Assembly (NCBI GenBank): GCA_041565695.1 | Contig: JBFGUI010000168.1 | Span: 1-8,398 of the forward strand | From: Pelagibius sp041565695 | GTDB taxonomy: Bacteria > Pseudomonadota > Alphaproteobacteria > Kiloniellales > Kiloniellaceae | Direction: 5' to 3' | DNA: 8,398 nucleotides | Shown: piece by piece, positions 5,411 through 8,398 of the stretch | Layout: every line of letters starts with the position of its first letter | Position numbering within the stretch: the first letter of the stretch is position 1 | Notes under the pieces: model-generated | Databases searched by the model: none | What the model was told of the DNA's origin: nothing | What the model saw: the letters and a program-made list of their open reading frames with translations, nothing else | Translations under genes and position numbers: made by a program

Positions 5411-7198
5411 GTGCAGAGCCAATCACAAGGAGAGCGAACATTGGACGCAGGCGAGACCAACGAACGCAGCAACACCCCCTACTTCGGCAGCGACATGATC
5501 GCCGAGGCGCTCCGCGAGCAGGGGTTTCCCTACATCTGTCTCAATCCCGGCGCCAGCTACCGCGGCCTGCACGACTCGCTGGTCAACCACCTGGGCAACA
5601 GCACGCCGCAGATCATCACCTGCATGCACGAGGAGCATGCCGTCGGCATCGCCCAGGGCTATGCCAAGGTGACCGACCGGGCCCTGGCGGTGGCGGTGCA
5701 CAGCAACGTCGGGCTGATGCACGCCTCGATGGGAATCTTCAACGCCTGGTGCGACCGCACGCCGATGCTGGTGATCGGCGCCACCGGCCCGCTCGACGCC
5801 ACCAGGCGGCGGCCCTGGATCGAATGGATCCATACGACCGTCGACCAGGCCGACATGGTGCGCGGCTTCACCAAGTGGGACGATCAGCCCGGCTCCCCCG
5901 AGGCCGCGGTCGAGGCAATCCGACGCGGCGTCATGCTGGCGAATACCCGGCCCAACGGCCCGGTCTACGTGAACCTCGACGTCAGCATCCAGGAGCAGGA
6001 GCTCGAGCGCCCTGCGCCGCTGGACCGGGTGGATCTCTACCGGGCGCCGGCCGACGCCGAGCCGCCCAGCGCCGAGGTGGCGCGGGCCGTCGAGATCCTG
6101 AGCACGGCGAAGCGGCCGTTCATTTTCTGCGGGCGCACCACGCGCAGCGAGGAAGGCTGGCGCGACCGGGTGCGCCTCGCCGAATTGCTGGGCGCGCGCA
6201 CGGCGACGCACATGAAGCTGCCGGCCGCCTTTCCGACCAGCCATCCCGCCTTTATCGGCGAAACCGGCTGGCGCCTCAAAGGGCCGGTGCTGGAAGCCAT
6301 TCGGAACGCCGACGCCATCCTGATGCTCGACTGGCTCGACCCCGGCAATGCGCTGAAGCTGGCCTTTCCGCCGGGTCAGACGCGCCCGCCGGTGATTGTT
6401 GCGTCCAACGACTTCCAGATTCACCGAGGCTGGAACATGGACTACGGCAGCCTGCCCGGCGCCGACGTCAATCTGCCGACGGTGCCGGAAACGGCAACGC
6501 GACGGCTGCTGGAAGCGTTGGAGGGCAGCAGGCCGGCGCCGGTCGCACAGCCGCCCCGTGCCTGGCAGCCCGAGGTGCCGGGAAGCGCCGGCGAGATCGG
6601 CCTGATGGACCTGGCACGGGCCTTTGCGCGCGCCGCGCAGGGGCGCCAGCTCTGCATCACCGGTCGGCCGCTTGGCTGGCCGAGCAACGCCAACCTCATC
6701 GAGCATCCGCTGGACTTCCTCGGACACACCGGCGGCGGCGGTTTGGGCGCCGGACCCTCCATCGCGGTAGGTGCGGCGCTCGCCCTGCGCGAAACCGGCT
6801 CGCCGCGGCTGGCCGTTGCGATCCTCGGCGACGGCGACTACACCATGGGCCTGACGGCGATCTGGAACGCGGCGACCCTGAAGCTGCCGCTGCTCTTTGT
6901 CGTCGCCAACAACCATTCCTACTACAACGACGAGAACCATCAGGTGAAGGTCGCCGAGCGGCGCGGCCGCCCGGTGGAGAATGCACCCATCGGCCAACGC
7001 ATGGAGGATCCCATGCCCGACCTCGCCGCTCTGGCGCGCGGGCTGGGCCTGGAGGCCGGCGGTCCGGTGACCGACCTGGCGGCACTGCCCGGCGCGCTCG
7101 AGCAGGCCTTCGAACGCACGGCCGCCGGCGCGGCCTACGTGCTCGACGTCCACGTCCGCCCCGAATACATCGGCGCGGACATGGTCGAATACAGCTGA
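5411..7198 (+). CDS. Thiamine-diphosphate-dependent enzyme, acetolactate synthase/benzoylformate decarboxylase-like
   Basis: From GTG 5411 this is a 595-residue protein with the three-domain plan of ThDP-dependent decarboxylases, lyases and carboligases. The N-terminal PYR domain (about 22-195) has NPGASYRGLHDSL (45-57) and HEEHAVGIAQGYA (73-85), where Glu74 matches the cofactor-activating Glu. The middle domain spans about 220-370. The C-terminal PP domain has GHTGGGGLGAGPS (438-450) and the Mg-ThDP motif GDGDYTMG (473-480) ending in NN (500-501). It probably acts on a 2-oxo acid or acyloin/acyl-CoA-type substrate in the cytoplasm; the precise reaction cannot be read. It starts 20 nt after the permease stop and ends 20 nt before the next gene, so it is co-transcribed with the transporter and likely serves the imported compound. 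Alternative starts: ATG 5390, overlapping the permease stop by one base but with no clear Shine-Dalgarno, or TTG 5441. Confidence 0.88.
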   Translation: MQSQSQGERTLDAGETNERSNTPYFGSDMIAEALREQGFPYICLNPGASYRGLHDSLVNHLGNSTPQIITCMHEEHAVGIAQGYAKVTDRALAVAVHSNVGLMHASMGIFNAWCDRTPMLVIGATGPLDATRRRPWIEWIHTTVDQADMVRGFTKWDDQPGSPEAAVEAIRRGVMLANTRPNGPVYVNLDVSIQEQELERPAPLDRVDLYRAPADAEPPSAEVARAVEILSTAKRPFIFCGRTTRSEEGWRDRVRLAELLGARTATHMKLPAAFPTSHPAFIGETGWRLKGPVLEAIRNADAILMLDWLDPGNALKLAFPPGQTRPPVIVASNDFQIHRGWNMDYGSLPGADVNLPTVPETATRRLLEALEGSRPAPVAQPPRAWQPEVPGSAGEIGLMDLARAFARAAQGRQLCITGRPLGWPSNANLIEHPLDFLGHTGGGGLGAGPSIAVGAALALRETGSPRLAVAILGDGDYTMGLTAIWNAATLKLPLLFVVANNHSYYNDENHQVKVAERRGRPVENAPIGQRMEDPMPDLAALARGLGLEAGGPVTDLAALPGALEQAFERTAAGAAYVLDVHVRPEYIGADMVEYS

Positions 7199-7218
7199 AG
7201 CGGGGAAGCCTTTCCGTC

Positions 7219-8398
7219 ATGTCGTCTCAGGCTTTCAGGCATATCGGCCGCCCCCTGCGCCGCAAGGAGGATGACCGCCTGCTGACCGGGAGGGGGCGCT
7301 TTACCGATGACTTCAGTTTGCCTGGGCAGGCGCATGCCGTGATGCTACGCTCGCCCTATCCGCACGCGCGGCTGCGCGGCTTCGATCTGAGCGCGGCCCT
7401 GGCGGCACCCGGCGTGCTCGGCATCTATACCGGCGCCGATCTTGAGGCCGACGGCCTCGGACCCATTCCGCACAGCCCCCTGCCCTCAACGAAGCACGAT
7501 ATGCAGCTGACCGCACCCGACGGCACGCGCGACGTCTTCGTCGGGCCCCACCTGCTGCTGCCGGTCGACAAGGCGCGCCATGTCGGCGAGGCCGTGGCCA
7601 TGGTGGTCGCCGAGACCAAGGCCCAGGCGACCGACGCCGCCGAACTGATCGAGGTCCACTACGAAGAATTGCCCTACGTCACCGAATCCGTCGAGGCGCT
7701 CGCGCCGGATGCCCCGGCTGTCTGGGATGAATCGCCGGACAACGTGCTGATCGACACCCGGTTCGGTGACGCGGCGGAGACCGAGTCGGCCTTCACGGCC
7801 GCCGACCATGTCGTCGAAGCGGATTTTCACATCGGCCGGGTCACGGCCGTGCCCCTGGAGCCCCGCTCCGCCCTGGCTGCCTTCGATGCCGGAAGCGGCC
7901 GCTACACCCTCTATGCCGGCAGCGGCGGCGCCGTGCGCCAGAAGCGCGAGCTGGCCGAAGTGCTCGGCGTTGAACCCGATCGCCTGCATCTTCACTCCTA
8001 CGACGTCGGCGGTAATTTCGGTGCCCGCAACCGCGTCTATGTGGAATTCGGCCTGGTGCTCTGGGCGGCGCGCAAGCTCGGGCGGCCGGTGAAGTTCACC
8101 GCGACCCGCTCGGAGGCCTTCCTCAGCGACTACCAGGGGCGGGATCTGGTTACCCGGGTTTCTCTGGCGCTCGACAGCTCGGGCCGATTTCTCGCCATGC
8201 GGGCCGACAACATCAGCAATGTCGGCGCACGTTGCGTCTCGCTGTCGCCGCTCGGCAAGGGGTCCGCCCTGATCACGGGTTCCTATGACATTCCGGTCGC
8301 CTCGCTGCGCGCCCGCGCGGTCTTCACCAACACCATGCCGACCCAGGCCTACCGCAGCTCGGGCCGCCCGGAGGTGACCTACGCCATCGAACGGCTCA
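7219..8398 (+). CDS. Molybdenum hydroxylase (xanthine dehydrogenase/CoxL family) large subunit, C-terminus off the window
   Basis: The frame starts at ATG 7219, 20 nt after the ThDP enzyme stop, with GGGGAAG upstream, and is open to the right edge (393 codons; full members are about 750-800). The N-terminal domain shows IGRPLRRKEDDRLLTGRGR (9-27), FTDD (28-31), RSPYPHARL (44-52) and VGEAVAMVVAET (122-133). The molybdopterin region begins with LEPRSAL (213-219, the usual EPR motif), then AGSGGAVRQKRELAEVLGV (233-251), DVGGNFGAR (262-270) and AYRSSGRPE (377-385). These place it in the CoxL/XdhB aerobic Mo-enzyme family, which hydroxylates or oxidises carbon centres with water. Two loops differ from the textbook form: the usual TQ-containing loop reads AGSGG, and GGGFG reads GGNFG. 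A recurring uncharacterised subfamily appears to share these (memory-based). FeS and FAD subunits are not visible and may lie to the right. Confidence 0.9.
   Translation, partial: MSSQAFRHIGRPLRRKEDDRLLTGRGRFTDDFSLPGQAHAVMLRSPYPHARLRGFDLSAALAAPGVLGIYTGADLEADGLGPIPHSPLPSTKHDMQLTAPDGTRDVFVGPHLLLPVDKARHVGEAVAMVVAETKAQATDAAELIEVHYEELPYVTESVEALAPDAPAVWDESPDNVLIDTRFGDAAETESAFTAADHVVEADFHIGRVTAVPLEPRSALAAFDAGSGRYTLYAGSGGAVRQKRELAEVLGVEPDRLHLHSYDVGGNFGARNRVYVEFGLVLWAARKLGRPVKFTATRSEAFLSDYQGRDLVTRVSLALDSSGRFLAMRADNISNVGARCVSLSPLGKGSALITGSYDIPVASLRARAVFTNTMPTQAYRSSGRPEVTYAIERL

Noticed and set aside
3372..5441. 689-residue open frame on the minus strand opposite the permease
   Set aside because: Its composition (Gln, Asp, Glu, Gly, Arg) is what results from reading a hydrophobic GC-rich membrane protein in antisense. 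No family signature or ribosome-binding site was seen.
5423..7153. 576-residue open frame on the minus strand opposite the ThDP enzyme
   Set aside because: It has no recognisable domain and is fully antisense to a gene with clear ThDP motifs.
7202..7216. Small GGAA...TTCC inverted repeat before the right-hand Mo-hydroxylase gene
   Set aside because: The stem is only four base pairs in a 20-nt gap that also holds the ribosome-binding site, too weak to call a terminator.
7486..7995. 169-residue minus-strand frame
   Set aside because: It lies opposite the plus-strand Mo-hydroxylase gene and has only low-complexity Gly/Asp/Arg-rich content.
1..8398. Search for mobile elements, CRISPR repeats, tRNA genes or a defence-type system
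   Set aside because: No transposase, spaced identical repeats of suitable length, cloverleaf or defence-protein motif was seen. All coding space is taken by transport and metabolic genes.

Overview
The window is GC-rich, densely coded bacterial DNA. Codon positions favour G/C throughout, so long antisense reading frames are common and were discounted. The gene content (a tripartite tricarboxylate transporter, a UbiD-type decarboxylase, a thiamine-diphosphate enzyme and CoxL/XdhB-type molybdenum hydroxylase large subunits) and the base composition suggest a catabolic island of a metabolically versatile proteobacterium, perhaps an alphaproteobacterium. That taxonomic guess is weak. No rRNA, tRNA, IS element, CRISPR array or phage gene was seen.

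Layout: the window is built around one divergent intergenic region (3152-3374). Leftward (minus strand) come a secreted TctC/Bug-type solute-binding protein (2093-3151), a 192-bp gap with hairpins, a UbiD-family decarboxylase (272-1900), and the N-terminus of a molybdenum hydroxylase large subunit that runs off the left edge (1-259). Rightward (plus strand) come a TctA-TctB fused membrane permease starting at TTG (3375-5390), a ThDP-dependent acetolactate synthase-like enzyme (about 5411-7198), and a second molybdenum hydroxylase large subunit that runs off the right edge (7219-8398). Spacing inside each arm is tight (12-20 nt between most genes), as in operons. The divergent region carries three TCATAC repeats at an exact 8-bp period over a plausible plus-strand promoter, plus two inverted repeats.

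Working model (inference): the binding protein captures an organic acid in the periplasm and hands it to the fused TctA-TctB permease. In the cytoplasm the molybdenum hydroxylases and the prenylated-FMN decarboxylase would hydroxylate and decarboxylate a probably aromatic or heteroaromatic carboxylate. The ThDP enzyme would decarboxylate or cleave a 2-oxo acid or acyloin-type intermediate. The substrate cannot be read from the sequence. The small (FeS and FAD) hydroxylase subunits, UbiX and any regulator gene are not in view.

The most notable points are the TctA-TctB fusion, the split of one transporter across a divergent promoter, the two hydroxylase large subunits at the outer ends of the two arms, the atypical active-site loops of the right-hand hydroxylase, and the repeat-rich control region.
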